Shown one piece after another: positions 1 through 10,798 of a DNA stretch of 64,000 nucleotides (position 1 is its first letter; each line of letters begins with the position of its first letter). The stretch covers positions 1 to 64,000 of the forward strand of contig QZLH01000209.1 of assembly GCA_003833135.1 (NCBI GenBank), read 5' to 3'. A program made the translations under genes and the position numbers. The DNA comes from Oehlia diaphana. Taxonomy: Eukaryota; Glomeromycota; Glomeromycetes; Glomerales; Glomeraceae. The notes under the pieces were generated by a model that was given only the letters and a program-made list of their open reading frames with translations, made no database searches and had not been told where the DNA came from.

Positions 1-96
1 TTTAGTAATACTAAATTGTAATAAAAACAATTTTATTTTGTAATTACTAATAAAATATAAATAATAAAATGATGATCCTCTACTTGATAAATAATA

Positions 97-375
97 AAAA
101 GTGGACAATTTTGTCCATTTTATAAACTCATGAATCATGTTAATTTAATCTTCGTACTTAAATATAACCAAATTCATTTAAAGTGAACAATTTTGTCTTA
201 TATACTAAAAAGTGGACAATTTTTTCCATTTTGTAAACTCATGAATCATGTTAATTTAATTTTTGCACTTAAATATAACCAAATTTATTTAAAGTGGACA
301 ATTTTGTCTTATATACTAAAAAGTGGACAATTTTGTCTTATATACTAAAAAGTGGACAATTTTGTCCACTTATTT
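97..375. repeat. Tandem repeat array, gtggacaattttgtc family
   Basis: Two copies of a roughly 110-bp unit (containing gtggacaatttt and actcatgaatcatgtt) are followed by two or three shortened units of about 30 bp. The motif is partly palindromic because some units read gtggacaattttgtccac. No coding potential is seen. Confidence 0.8.
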
Positions 376-820
376 GCAAATTTGCGATATTGTAAATTAT
401 TTGCAGATTTGCAGATTATTTGCGATACTATAAATTATTTGCGGGTTTGCAGACTATTTGCGATACTATAAACTATTTGCGAATTTGTGGACTATTTGCA
501 GGTTTGCGGATTATTTGCAACACAGGTCAAAATGTGAAAAATCAGGCATCAATCAGTTACCAATCGGGCACCAATCAAGTAGCTGATTGGTGACTGATTG
601 GTGACCGATTGGTGACTGATTGATGCCTGATTTTTCACTTTTCGACCTGTGCAATACTATAAATTATTTGTGGGTTTGCAGACTATTTGCGATACTATAA
701 ATTTTTTGCAAGTTTGCGGATTATTTGCAATACTATGAATTATTTGCAGATTTGTGAATTATTTGCAGATTTGTGGATTATTTGTGGATTTGCAGATTAT
801 TTGCGGGTTTGCAGATTACT
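376..820. repeat. Satellite of about 39 bp units (atttgcgatactataaatt)
   Basis: Repeated imperfect units built from atttgcgatactataaatt plus a variable tttgcgg/gtttgcagact part run through this stretch. They are interrupted by the foldback element at 521-651. The open frame over the right half is only the translation of these repeats. Confidence 0.8.
521..651. mobile_element. Foldback (MITE-like) element inside the satellite
   Basis: The element begins cacaggtc and ends gacctgtg, and the two halves are near-perfect inverted copies rich in the submotif gattggtgactgattgg. It interrupts a satellite unit: left flank ends ttatttgcaa, right flank resumes caatactat, and the uninterrupted form ttatttgcaatactat is present near 721. 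That implies a 3-bp (CAA) target duplication. A longer relative lies at 15198-15742. Confidence 0.8.
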
Positions 821-831
821 AAGCGCAATTG

Positions 832-2265
832 ATTTTCAAAATCCGCAATATTGCAGATTTTGGAAATCAATTGAGGACCCATCTTTAGTTACTATAATAA
901 GAAATAAAATTTTAATTGGTATTATTAAAAATTATCTAAAAAGAAAAAATTTTCATGATTTTTTTAGTTTAAAATATGCAAACTTAAACCTGATCCTTTT
1001 ATATATATTTCTGATGAATCCTAAAGTAATAGTAATAAATACCTTAAAAGATTTGAAAATTAATAAGCTAATTGAACTGACTCTTTGGTAAACAATATTG
1101 GAAAAAATAATGTTAATATCAAAACTTAAATTTGGATTTGACTGTATTAATATTTTATTGTAATAGACTTAAATAGAAAAAGAAAATAAAAGGTATTACT
1201 AATATTGCTGAATATATATCTAGAAGCTGTAAAATTAGGGTAAATTATGGTATTGTTAAAGGATAAATATATAGTTAATTACTCTTATTTTTATTTTTCC
1301 TTTTTTTTTATAGGGTAGTTAATTTTTAAGAAACAAATTATTCAAATGGAAAAAATAAATAATTATTTGTTATTTTCATATTATTTTTTATTTAATAATA
1401 TTTATATAAAACTATTTATTTAAAAAGAAAATTTATTTTATATTAAAAATATGTTGAAATTACCGTATAACATTTTTTATTTAATTATTAAAAAAATGTT
1501 GTAAAATGTATTTTAATTTTTTTTTTTTTTTTAGATATAGAATGATAAATTAGGTAAAAACAAATAATTCTAAAAAAAGTCTATATATATAGTTTTTCCA
1601 GATAAAATTTGCTATATATAAATATTATCAAGGTTTCTACTTCAAATCACTGGGAGTGATCATTACCATTGGTCAGAATTATTAATTTTTACCAGTACTA
1701 TATTTTTTTAATACTGATTGATTAATTCAAAAAATACATAAAAAGGTTACATTTGAGTTTACTTAAAAAAAACTAAAATTTTTATAAAAATCTTGCCTTT
1801 TAGTTAAATTTTATTGTTTGTTTTGATTTGACCAGCATTATTATTGAAAAGTTGCTTATTTTAGGCCAAACTTTCATATGTATTTTTTGGAGTCCTCCTA
1901 GTAATAGTTAGAAAAATTCTATTATTAAAATATGGAATGATATAAAAAATAAAAATTCAATAGATATTATACCTATATTTAAATATGTTTTAGTAAAAAT
2001 ATTTTAAAAAATAAATGCAAAATTTTTAAAATTGATAATTAGTACAATTAAATCTATCATTACTTTTGTTATAATTATATTTAGGCCAGATTAAGCAAAT
2101 AGTTTGTTAACATACTTTTTTTGTCTTTAAAATAGTTTTTGAACAACACCTATTGATAAATTTAATTGGATAAAATTGTAAAAAATCATGTGACTGTTCA
2201 AGAGTTATCATATTATTATATTTCAGCCAATTAAAATTCTTTGTTCAAGCTATCCCTTCAACTAC
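832..2265. other. AT-rich intergenic DNA with one dispersed repeat
   Basis: No convincing gene is seen. About 1634-1725 contains a repeat with the core gtgatcattaccattgg, related to 18530-18615. The rest is low-complexity AT. Confidence 0.5.
1634..1725. repeat. Dispersed repeat, copy 1
   Basis: This roughly 90-bp block (acttcaaatcact, then gtgatcattaccattgg, then tttttaccag) closely matches 18530-18615. Both copies are followed within about 200 bp by the shared string ctagtaatagtta or a close variant. It is probably a fragment of a larger non-coding element. Confidence 0.6.
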
Positions 2266-2492
2266 CCTAGCGTTACCCCCAAAAAAAAGCACTGGTGGCC
2301 GGCATTATGCGGAATTATGCACTATCACGTGAACAGTCGGTGACAAATAATGAGTGACGAATAAGTTTTTATCAACTCGAAAAAACTGTCCCTCAGATAA
2401 ATATAAACAATGAAAACACTGAGGGGCGTGACGGATGTGATGATTTTTTACATGGTCACGTGACCAGTGCTTTTTTTTGGGGTAACGCTAGG
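2266..2492. mobile_element. Short MITE with ~29-bp terminal inverted repeats
   Basis: The left end reads cctagcgttacccccaaaa and continues to agcactgg. The right end is its inverse (ccagtgc, a T run, ggggtaacgctagg). The 227-bp element has no ORF, and its interior is GC-richer than its surroundings. CTA flanks both sides, so a 3-bp target duplication or a slightly longer terminal repeat is possible. Confidence 0.75.
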
Positions 2493-3127
2493 CTAGATCT
2501 ATCCCTCCTCCTTATCTTTTGAACTTTATATGTTATATTAAACAATCTTTTTAATTGATCTAACCTTACTATATAAATTTACAAATAATATTAGAATAAA
2601 TAAAAATATATATATAATACTAAATATTTAATTTTATTAAAAAAAAAAGAAAAAGTTTATAAATACTTGTAATTTATTTACTAATTTATTCACTACAGAC
2701 TAATACATATTCAAAATAATTAGAATAACAAAAGTTACAAAAAAAAAGTTAATTATTAAAGCAGAAATACAGAGTAGAATATTTTATTAATATTAATTGA
2801 TTTATTTATCTGTATCTAAACAAATATAACAATTAATAATGCAATAAAATTTTTATGTGGGCCAATATTATTATAAGGAATAATTCAATATTAATAATAA
2901 ACTAATCATGTTCAGTTTAAAGTAAAAAAAATTGTGTATATTATTGTCATGTTGACTTATAAGGGAATTTATTCCAATTCATTCAAAAATTTAGAAAACG
3001 CTAATCCTTTATCTTTCAAACATGAATCATATTCAATTTTATTACCAGGAAAAATGTACTTTGTTTATCTATTAAAAGCATTAATTTTTCAACAATAGCT
3101 TATTAATAAATAGAATGATGCATTTCT
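2493..3127. other. AT-rich intergenic region downstream of MetAP1
   Basis: I see no gene here. It lies 3' of the minus-strand methionine aminopeptidase gene and should contain its 3' UTR, but no single polyadenylation site can be chosen by eye. Confidence 0.4.
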
Positions 3128-4821
3128 CTATAAACTTTTAATTCCTGTATTATTTGACACCGTATTCGGATCAGGAACAAATCGTCTTTCATTTTTACCA
3201 GCCGTTAAAATTTCAACTCCCGTTTCTGTTACTAATAAAGTGTGCTCAAATTGTGCACTGCGTTTTCCATCTTCAGTTACTGCTGTCCAATTATCTGGCC
3301 AATGTCTGTCATGATGTGTACCTATAATAAAAGCATACGATGTCAATAAATGAATAATAATGTAATTATATTTTGTTAATATTACGCACCAAGATTTATC
3401 ATTGGCTCGATAGTAAAACAGTGTCCAGGTTTCATCGTTCCGATGGCTTTATTTTCTATAATTAAAATTAAAATTATTAAATATACATTCTATACATTCT
3501 ATACATTTCATATATTTATAAAAGAAATTGAAACTTACTCGCATAATGAGGAACATTTGGTGCACAGTGAAATAATCTATTTTAAAAATGGGTTAGAACA
3601 ACTATAATATTATAACTAACTAAAAATAAAAATTCTGTGATGTTGTCACACCTATGAATGCCATGGCCACAATAAGTACGGACAACAGAGCAATTATTCG
3701 CCTTGGCATTTTTTTCAATAACTGCTCCAAGATCACGATACAAAAATCCTGGTTTCACACAATCGATAGCTTTATCTAAACAATCTTTTGCAGTCTTGAT
3801 CAACTTTATACTTTCTTCATCAATAATTCCAACCGGATAAGTTTCATTTAAATCTCCATGAAATCCTTTATGATATAAAGACACATCCAGATTAACAATA
3901 TCTCCCTCCACTAGTTCTCGCCGATCCGGAATTCCATGACAAATAACTAGTAATTATTTAATATGACGTCAGCCGTGTTACGATGAATTGTTTCACGATT
4001 TTTGCGTACCTTCATTCACTGAACTGAAGTGAAATATTATGTTAAAACAAAACAATATAAATAAATCACGTGACTTAAATTTATTATTACGTGCAAACGG
4101 ATTTCGGAAATTCATAGTAATTCAAAGGCGACGGATACGAGTCACGCTCGATAGTAGCTTCATGAATAACTCGATCAATCTCGTCGGTAGTTACGCCAGG
4201 TTTTACTGTAGCGGCACCAATATCTAAAACTTCGCGTGCAAGCTAATAATCCAAGAAAGATTAATGTTGCAGAAGCATAACAAGAATAATTATAATAAGT
4301 GGTTAAATATTTCTAACCTTGCAAACTGTTCGTACTTCTTCAATTTCTTCTTTATTCAACACTTTTATGAATGCATTAGCCTTTGCAGTCTTTTCAGACT
4401 TTGAAATGCCTGTAATATTTATAAAGGACAAAAAGTTTAAATATTTCTCTTAATAAATAAATAACTATACGTTGAAAGAGAGCAAAAACCTTGGGGATGA
4501 TCGGCATAATCCGGTCTTTCTATACGTGGAGGAACTTGTCTTCTTGGAGATAAAGGGTATAATGCACGTAAAGTTCCAGTATATGGAAAATTAGGTATAT
4601 ATAAAGTTTGATGTACCGATTTATGTGTAAGCTGAAAAATAATTCGCGTCAATACTATTACAAGATTTAACAACAATTCACAATATGCGTACCCAATTTT
4701 TCTTGAAGCAATCCTGTGAACAAAAGAAAGACCCTGAAATATTTAGTTTTAAACATGTTGGACATTGTAATTTTGCTTCTTTTGTACAGCCAGCTCCTTG
4801 ACATTGTTGTACTTCACTCAT
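3128..4821 (-). CDS. MAP1: Methionine aminopeptidase type 1 (MetAP1), nine exons
   Basis: This enzyme removes the initiator Met from nascent proteins at the ribosome (MetAP1 family, M24). I read exons 4693-4821, 4490-4631, 4318-4409, 4091-4242, 4010-4023, 3652-3946, 3539-3576, 3390-3455 and 3128-3321. They sum to 1122 nt, or 373 aa, near the yeast Map1p size. The first 55 or so residues form the Cys/His-rich zinc-finger region typical of eukaryotic MetAP1 (CQGAGC, CPTC, FFCSQDC, then HKSVH). The catalytic domain contains CHGIPD, the metal-ligand Asp pair in NLDVS and HGDLNETYP, the His in GHGIH, Glu in TIEPMINLG and Glu in QFEHT. The fifth exon is only 14 nt and supplies SVNEV between CT and ICHGIPD. 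The start is the first ATG before the zinc-finger sequence. Confidence 0.93.
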
Positions 4822-4861
4822 TTTCAAGTTGAAATAATTAGAAGAAAAAATAAATAAATAA

Positions 4862-4994
4862 TAAATAACAAAGGATAGGTACTAACCTTTTTATATTTCT
4901 CATCAGGTAATCGGTGGCTTATTTTAACCTTACGCCTAGTAAGTAACAAAAGCGCAGTTGAAGATGTTGATCCAACCAAATATATTATATCCAT
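4862..4994 (-). CDS. Possible short upstream ORF or exon (unresolved)
   Basis: An ATG at 4994 opens a minus-strand frame reading [18 protein letters not shown], then [18 protein letters not shown], and ends at a good donor (AAG|gttagt). The N-terminus is hydrophobic and could be one membrane segment. It lies just upstream of MetAP1, but no in-frame acceptor joining it to the MetAP1 zinc finger was found. It could be an alternative 5' exon, a small separate gene or chance. Confidence 0.2.
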
Positions 4995-6114
4995 TTTCCA
5001 TTATTAAAAAAAAAAGTTTGTTCAAATTACGAGAGATTGGGTATTTTGGTTCATAAAATGGTAGAATTCAAATAATCAAACAAATTTTATTTATGATTAA
5101 AATGATATATACTGATGGATTTCCTTTATTCCATTTACAACTAATAAAAAACCTGATATTATATATAATTTAAGATATAATATATATCGATACAATTCTT
5201 TTGTTCTTTTATAGTAATGTATAACAACATATATCGATATATTGAATTATTGATACTTAATTTTGCCTAGCACTGTAAATTTATGATCATATGAGTTTTG
5301 AAATTATTATTGGTTGGCCGAGATTTTGGCCTACATTATAATTTGCTAACGAATTATATGTACCGATATTTACATAAAAAAGCTGTATCAGTATATAGAG
5401 TACTTGATTTATTGAATCAAACTCAAGCTTTATATTAATACTCTTATTTAACTCCTAAGCTGCTTTTGCTAAGTCTAAAATTAAGGTTATTTACTGTATA
5501 ATAAATTTTAAAATTAATATTAAACTTTATAGAAAAAACTACTAAACTATTCAATTGGAAACTATAATAAAAATTATTTCACTTCCTTTGTTTCAGATTT
5601 TATCCCAATATAGTTATAATTACAATATTCCATTTCCTTTTTTTTTTGATTACATACAATTACGATATTTCATTCTTCTTGTTTTATATAAACTAAATGG
5701 ATGACGAGTAATTTAATACCTAATTATATTAGGATAACATGTAGTTCGCTTTACCAGTCGTTCAAATTTTTATCTTAATAAAGTATTAATTGTGCTGCAG
5801 GTAACAAATATATATATATATATAAAAACTAAATGTGAATTTTTATGTAACTATTGTGCTATAAATCTTATGATATTCTCTCATAACTTTCTTCATGTTA
5901 TACTCTAAAATTATTAATTTCTACTCTTCTAACATCTTATTTAATAGTAATTTGAGTTTATAATTTGATTCTGGTAAAGCTAAGCTAATTTTGGCCACAA
6001 GTACCTTTTAGCATCATAAGCTATCCAGTTTAGGTTACGAGATTGATTCTCACATGCGATGAACGGAAATATATAAATTTTTTTTTTTCCTTAATTTTCG
6101 TTTGTGAATATAAA
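4995..6114. other. Intergenic region between divergent MetAP1 and peroxiredoxin genes
   Basis: AT-rich DNA with a short TA-dinucleotide run near 5811-5824. It presumably contains both divergent promoters. I cannot assign specific elements and see no other gene. Confidence 0.4.
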
Positions 6115-7607
6115 ATGTTTGTCTTAAGCACACGTTCTTTGAGCACACGTTTTGGTTTTGTTAACAGTGCCATAGCCACCACGTTAACACAGAGATATTT
6201 TAGTGACAGTCGTACGTTGTATCAAAATAATTTTACCAATTCTATTAGGGAAGTCTCCAATGTTATAAAACGTAGATTTGAGGACGGTAAAATGGCTAGA
6301 ATTGCTGTGAGTTTAAATTCGAACGGTAATGTTTACAAAATAATTTTCTTATAGTATATGGAATAGTAACGTTAACATATTTATGTAGAAACCGGCACCT
6401 AATTGGGAAGCTAAAGCAGTTGTTGGTGGAGATGTTAAAACACTTTCGCTTAAAGACTTTGCTTCTAAATATTTAGTCATGGTTTTTTACCCTTTGGATT
6501 TTACTTTTGGTAAATAATATAATATATATTTGCACGGTTTTTTATCACATTCTTATTAATTTAAATTTATTATAGTGTGTCCAACCGAATTGATTGCCTT
6601 CTCGTAAGTATATATTTGCTAAAGAGATTAAATTAAATAAAGTCATTGACGCGTAATAAAATTTTAAAAATTTATAAGGGATCGAGTTCAAGAATTTAGA
6701 GATATTAATACAGAAGTAGTTGGTATCTCCTGCGATTCACATCACGCTCATATTGCGTGGGAGTAAGTATTTGTTTAGATTTTCTAATCAATTTAAGCAA
6801 AATTTAACTTTTTATAAAAATATTAGTAAAATACCAAAGAATCAAGGCGGACTTGGTGGGATTAAGTAAGTTTTATTTTTTACAATATAAACGCGTTATT
6901 TCAAGAATAAAAACATTAAATTAAGTGATCTTAAATAAATTATTTTTAAAGGATCCCTTTGAGTAAGTGATGGTGGAAACGAATTTTAACTAAAGAAAAA
7001 TTGTGATAACTTTTTTTTTCATGGTAGTTGCCGATCTTAAAAAAGAGATCACAAGAAGATATGGATGCTTGTTTGAAGAAACAGGACATCCTTTTAGGTA
7101 ACTTACATAGACGTGAAAATAAAATATTATTTTTTATATATATTGATAATATTTTATATTTTTTACAAATACAGAGGAACTTTCATTATTGATGACAAGG
7201 TACTTGTGACATTTTGAATTTCTCATGAAACACTATTACCAATTTTCATTATTTCTTTTAGGGAACTCTTCGTATTGCGCATATCAATGACACCGAAATT
7301 GGTAATTATAAAGAATAAATAAAATTTTACACCATTATAATCTAAATTATTGTTCAATCGACTTATAGGTCGATCTGTTGACGAAACACTCCGCCTTGTT
7401 AAAGCTATTCAATTCGCAAACGTACACGGAGAAGTTTGTCCAGGTATATATAAGTATAATATACAATAATCATGATTTATCATTCATGATTCAACTTATT
7501 AATTTATATGTGTGATTATAGCGAATTGGAAAAGTGGAGATCGCACAATAGTTCCGGATCCAAAGAAATCCAAGGAATATTTTGCGCAATTAAAGGACGA
7601 TAAATAA
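6115..7607 (+). CDS. Typical 2-Cys peroxiredoxin with predicted mitochondrial presequence, eleven exons
   Basis: A thiol peroxidase (Prx1/AhpC subfamily, PRDX3-like) that reduces H2O2 and organic hydroperoxides. Exons are 6115-6306, 6389-6509, 6576-6603, 6679-6762, 6827-6865, 6952-6962, 7028-7097, 7175-7199, 7262-7301, 7369-7443 and 7522-7607, giving 256 aa. The first 60 or so residues are rich in Arg/Ser and lack acidic residues early ([15 protein letters not shown]), as in a mitochondrial targeting peptide. The peroxidatic Cys is in FTFVCPTE and the resolving Cys in GEVCPANW. GGLG and the C-terminal YF are present, the pair linked to sensitivity to hyperoxidation in eukaryotic Prx. The 11-nt exon GATCCCTTTGA is required for the frame (K-I-P-L-I). 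An in-frame ATG upstream at 6043 is less likely because it would put a non-targeting stretch ahead of the presequence. Confidence 0.93.
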
Positions 7608-8529
7608 GGGTTAACCATGGTAAAAATCTTTTTACAATTAAATAATAGTATGGAAATTCTTTTTTTATTGTTAATAAACTTTTCAGAATAGCCTTTAGTC
7701 TTTAGGAATAAACTCGCATCATGTCTCTTCGCAAAATTAATTTATCCATGAAATTTATCAATTTTGTATATAACAATAGATCTGTTATCCCCTAAAATGT
7801 AAAATTATACTTTACATTATGGCACATCTGCCGATCTGCAGAATGCATTGGCGTCTGCAGATCGGCGGATATTATATATATCCAAAGTATATTTTTAATA
7901 CATTACGAAATAAATTATTAATTGACTTAGTGATTTGCGGGTACTGTAAATCCCGAATGATCATCCAAATCCGTTCAAACTAACGTAAAATAAAACTAGT
8001 AAAATTAATAAGTTTTAAAATACTGCCCTAAAATATTTGCATTTATGTTGTTAGTACAACTTGGATGATTAAATTCTACATATTTTATTTGAAAATCTAA
8101 CTATAAACGCCCATTCGGAATTGCAATGAGTGATAAAGTTTTTCTTAATGTAAATTAGAATATTAAAAAAGTCTCAATTTACTGTCATAATTAATAAGAC
8201 AGATTGACAGTATAGTAAATTTGGTGGAATGTTCAAAATATTGTATATAAATTGTGAAACACTAAACTATGCTTTATAATTGTTAAATAATCGTGTGAAC
8301 TAAGAATTTCCATTTTAGGTACATCAATAAACTTCAAATGCTTAATCTGGATTGTAATCTATACAATATCTACATTATAGAAGTGTATTTCATACTTTCA
8401 TCTAAATCATGCATTCAGATCGTAGCACAAGATCTGACAAATCTAATATAAATTGAACGCTAGTTGCATCTTGAAGTTCATTTTTTAAAAAAAACTAAAA
8501 AAATTGAAATTTTTAATTTTTTTAACGAA
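7608..8529. other. Intergenic region with a hairpin
   Basis: AT-rich spacer between peroxiredoxin and DAHP synthase. Apart from the hairpin at 7830-7866 no structure or gene is supported. The DAHP synthase promoter should be near its right end. Confidence 0.4.
7830..7866. repeat. 13-bp perfect inverted repeat (possible core of a small MITE)
   Basis: Arms gccgatctgcaga and tctgcagatcggc are separated by 11 bp. Weak inverted similarity continues outward to about 7793 and 7905 (tatactttacat versus its inverse), suggesting a roughly 110-bp foldback element. It begins about 220 bp after the peroxiredoxin stop codon, so a role as a transcript 3'-end hairpin is possible but unsupported. Confidence 0.6.
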
Positions 8530-10316
8530 ATGTTAACTGATTCCACTACTACGAATGGGCATACTGACAGCTATGCAAAAACAGAAATAATAAAAGAAAT
8601 TGATGGAAATTCTAGTGCCATTAATGAGAAGGAAGATAAAGAATGGACACCGTTGTCATGGAGAACAAAACCTATAAGACAAGGTGTTGTTTATGATGAT
8701 CAAGAACATTTACAACGAGTTCTGAATAAATTACAACATTTACCTCCAATGGTTACACCTTTGGAGGTATTTTATATCAAATTTATTTATTTACAAAAAA
8801 AAAATTATCTTTTATGGGGAGTAATATTTAATTTTGTTTACAGATCCATAGACTTCGAAGTCAACTTAGGCAAGTTGCACTTAATAAAGCGTTTTTATTG
8901 CAAGGTGGAGATTGTGCTGAACTTTTTGAGTATTGTTCTCAAGAACCAATTGAATCAAAATTAAAAGTATTACTACAAATGAGTCTAGTTTTAGTTTGGG
9001 GCTCTAGAATTCCTGTTGTTAGAATTGCTAGAATGGCAGGTCAATATGCTAAACCTCGTTCAAGTCCAACTGAAAAGGTTGAAGGAAAAGAAACTATTTC
9101 TTTTCGTGGTGATAATATTAATGGTTACGATCCATCGGATAGAAAACCTGATCCTGAACGTCTGTTGCGGTATGTAAACCACAAATTTTTGTTTAAGTTG
9201 TGCCTATAATTAGGTTTAATAAATATTATTTTTCTAATAATAAAAAAAAATCATTAGCGCGTATTTCCATTCTGCTGCCACATTAAATTATGTGAGATCA
9301 ATTATTGGTTCAGGGTTTGCAGATCTACATCGATTATCAGATTGGTCTTTACATCACGTTCGATCGGATAGAACTAGACAAGAATATCAAACAATAGTTG
9401 ACCGGTTGACTGATTCACTAGATTTCATGCGTATGATTGGAGCAGATTCCCCGTCGAGTCCATTGAATAGTGTCGATTTGTTTATGTCTCATGAAGGTTT
9501 ATTACTTGATTATGAACAATGTTTAACAAGATTATTACCTGATCCCGAAACTGGTGAAAAAAAGTGGTATAATGTTGGATCTCATTTCTTATGGATAGGT
9601 GATCGTACACGTCAATTAGATGAAGCTCATGTAGAGTATTTTAGAGGAATTCAAAACCCTATTGGGATTAAAGTTGGTCCATCTATGGAATCCAACGAAT
9701 TGCAAAAGTTATTGGACATCATTAATCCTAATAAGGAAATTGGAAAAGTTACTTTAATTACGCGTTATGGCGCTGATCAGGTTGAAAAATATTTACCAGG
9801 TCACATTCAAGCTGTCAAAGCTTCAGGACATATTGTGGTATGGGCATGTGATCCAATGCACGGAAAGTGAGTGTTAATTTAATTAAATGATTAAGCGTGA
9901 CTGTCGGAATTATTTCATTAACGCGCTCCGAATTTCTTTTGTATTAGTACAAGACAGTCATCATCTGGTGTAAAAACTAGACATTTTAATTCAATCATTG
10001 AGGTAATCAAATTTATGTCAATTCGTAAGTTTAGTATTTATTATAGGGAACTAACATTCCTTTTTTTCTTAAGGAATTATCTAAAGTGATACGTATCCAT
10101 AAAAATAATGATAGTCAAATGAACGGAGTACATTTTGAACTGACTGGCGAAGCTGTAACAGAATGCATTGGAGGTTCAATGCAACTAGCTGATGCTGATT
10201 TAGCTTTAAATTATAAAACTTTTTGTGATCCTCGTTTAAATTATGAACAAAGTTTAGATGTTGCTTTCTTAATAGCCAAATATCATGAGAAAGAAAGATC
10301 TGGGCCTAGTTTGTAA
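8530..10316 (+). CDS. Class II DAHP synthase (3-deoxy-D-arabino-heptulosonate 7-phosphate synthase)
   Basis: Catalyses the first shikimate-pathway step: phosphoenolpyruvate plus erythrose 4-phosphate to DAHP. Exons 8530-8766, 8844-9169, 9258-9866, 9948-10002 and 10074-10316 give 489 aa, the usual length of plant/bacterial-type (class II) enzymes. Family motifs are clear: GGDCAELF with the metal-ligand Cys, RIARMAGQYAKPRSS, the SHEGLLLDYE segment, DPMHGNT with the ligand His, HFELTGE with the ligand Glu and CDPRLN with the ligand Asp. The DPMHGNT motif is completed across an intron. The ATG at 8530 is chosen because the frame upstream has no ATG and no family similarity. The N-terminal 35 residues are polar and show no obvious organelle-targeting signature. 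It is unrelated to yeast Aro3/Aro4 (class I). Confidence 0.93.
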
Positions 10317-10798
10317 TATATAAATATATATATTTTTTTAAGGTAAGAAATTGTCATTACTAAAGATAATTTTAAAGCTTATTTAACGGAAAATGTTCTA
10401 AATTTGTTATTTTATTCCTCCTAAACAAATACTTTAAACATGAATACAACAACAACTGAAAATTATAATAGATATGAGTCTCTTGTTTCTTATTGGTCTT
10501 ACCGCAGATATTTAAGCCTTAACCAAGATACCATCATTGCTTCACTAACCCAACTAACTAGCTCTTCATTAACATTTTAACATTAAAAACCTGTTTTGTA
10601 GAGGCATGATTCGTTTGTGAACAAAAAATTTGTGAAAATTCAAATAACTTTATTATTATTTCGTTTTTTAATATTGCATAATTCAAATAATTTAGAGGAT
10701 TAAATAAAAGACGTTTATTTATACGAACTCGCAAAAATGCATGTTTATACAATAGCCATTTTTTTTGAAATATGTGTAACGTCAGACGTGTTAAAAAT
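10317..10798. other. Convergent 3' spacer
   Basis: Short AT-rich spacer between the 3' ends of the DAHP synthase (plus) and allantoicase fusion (minus) genes. No gene is supported; the minus-strand frame across 10558-10824 overlaps the true last exon in another frame. Confidence 0.5.

Noticed and set aside
687..1091. Plus-strand open frame of 134 codons
   Set aside because: Its first half is the translation of the satellite units (repeating FADLWIICGFADYLRV-like words); no gene context.
4039..4227. Plus-strand frame opposite MetAP1
   Set aside because: Lies antisense to MetAP1 exon 4 and its intron; no family similarity.
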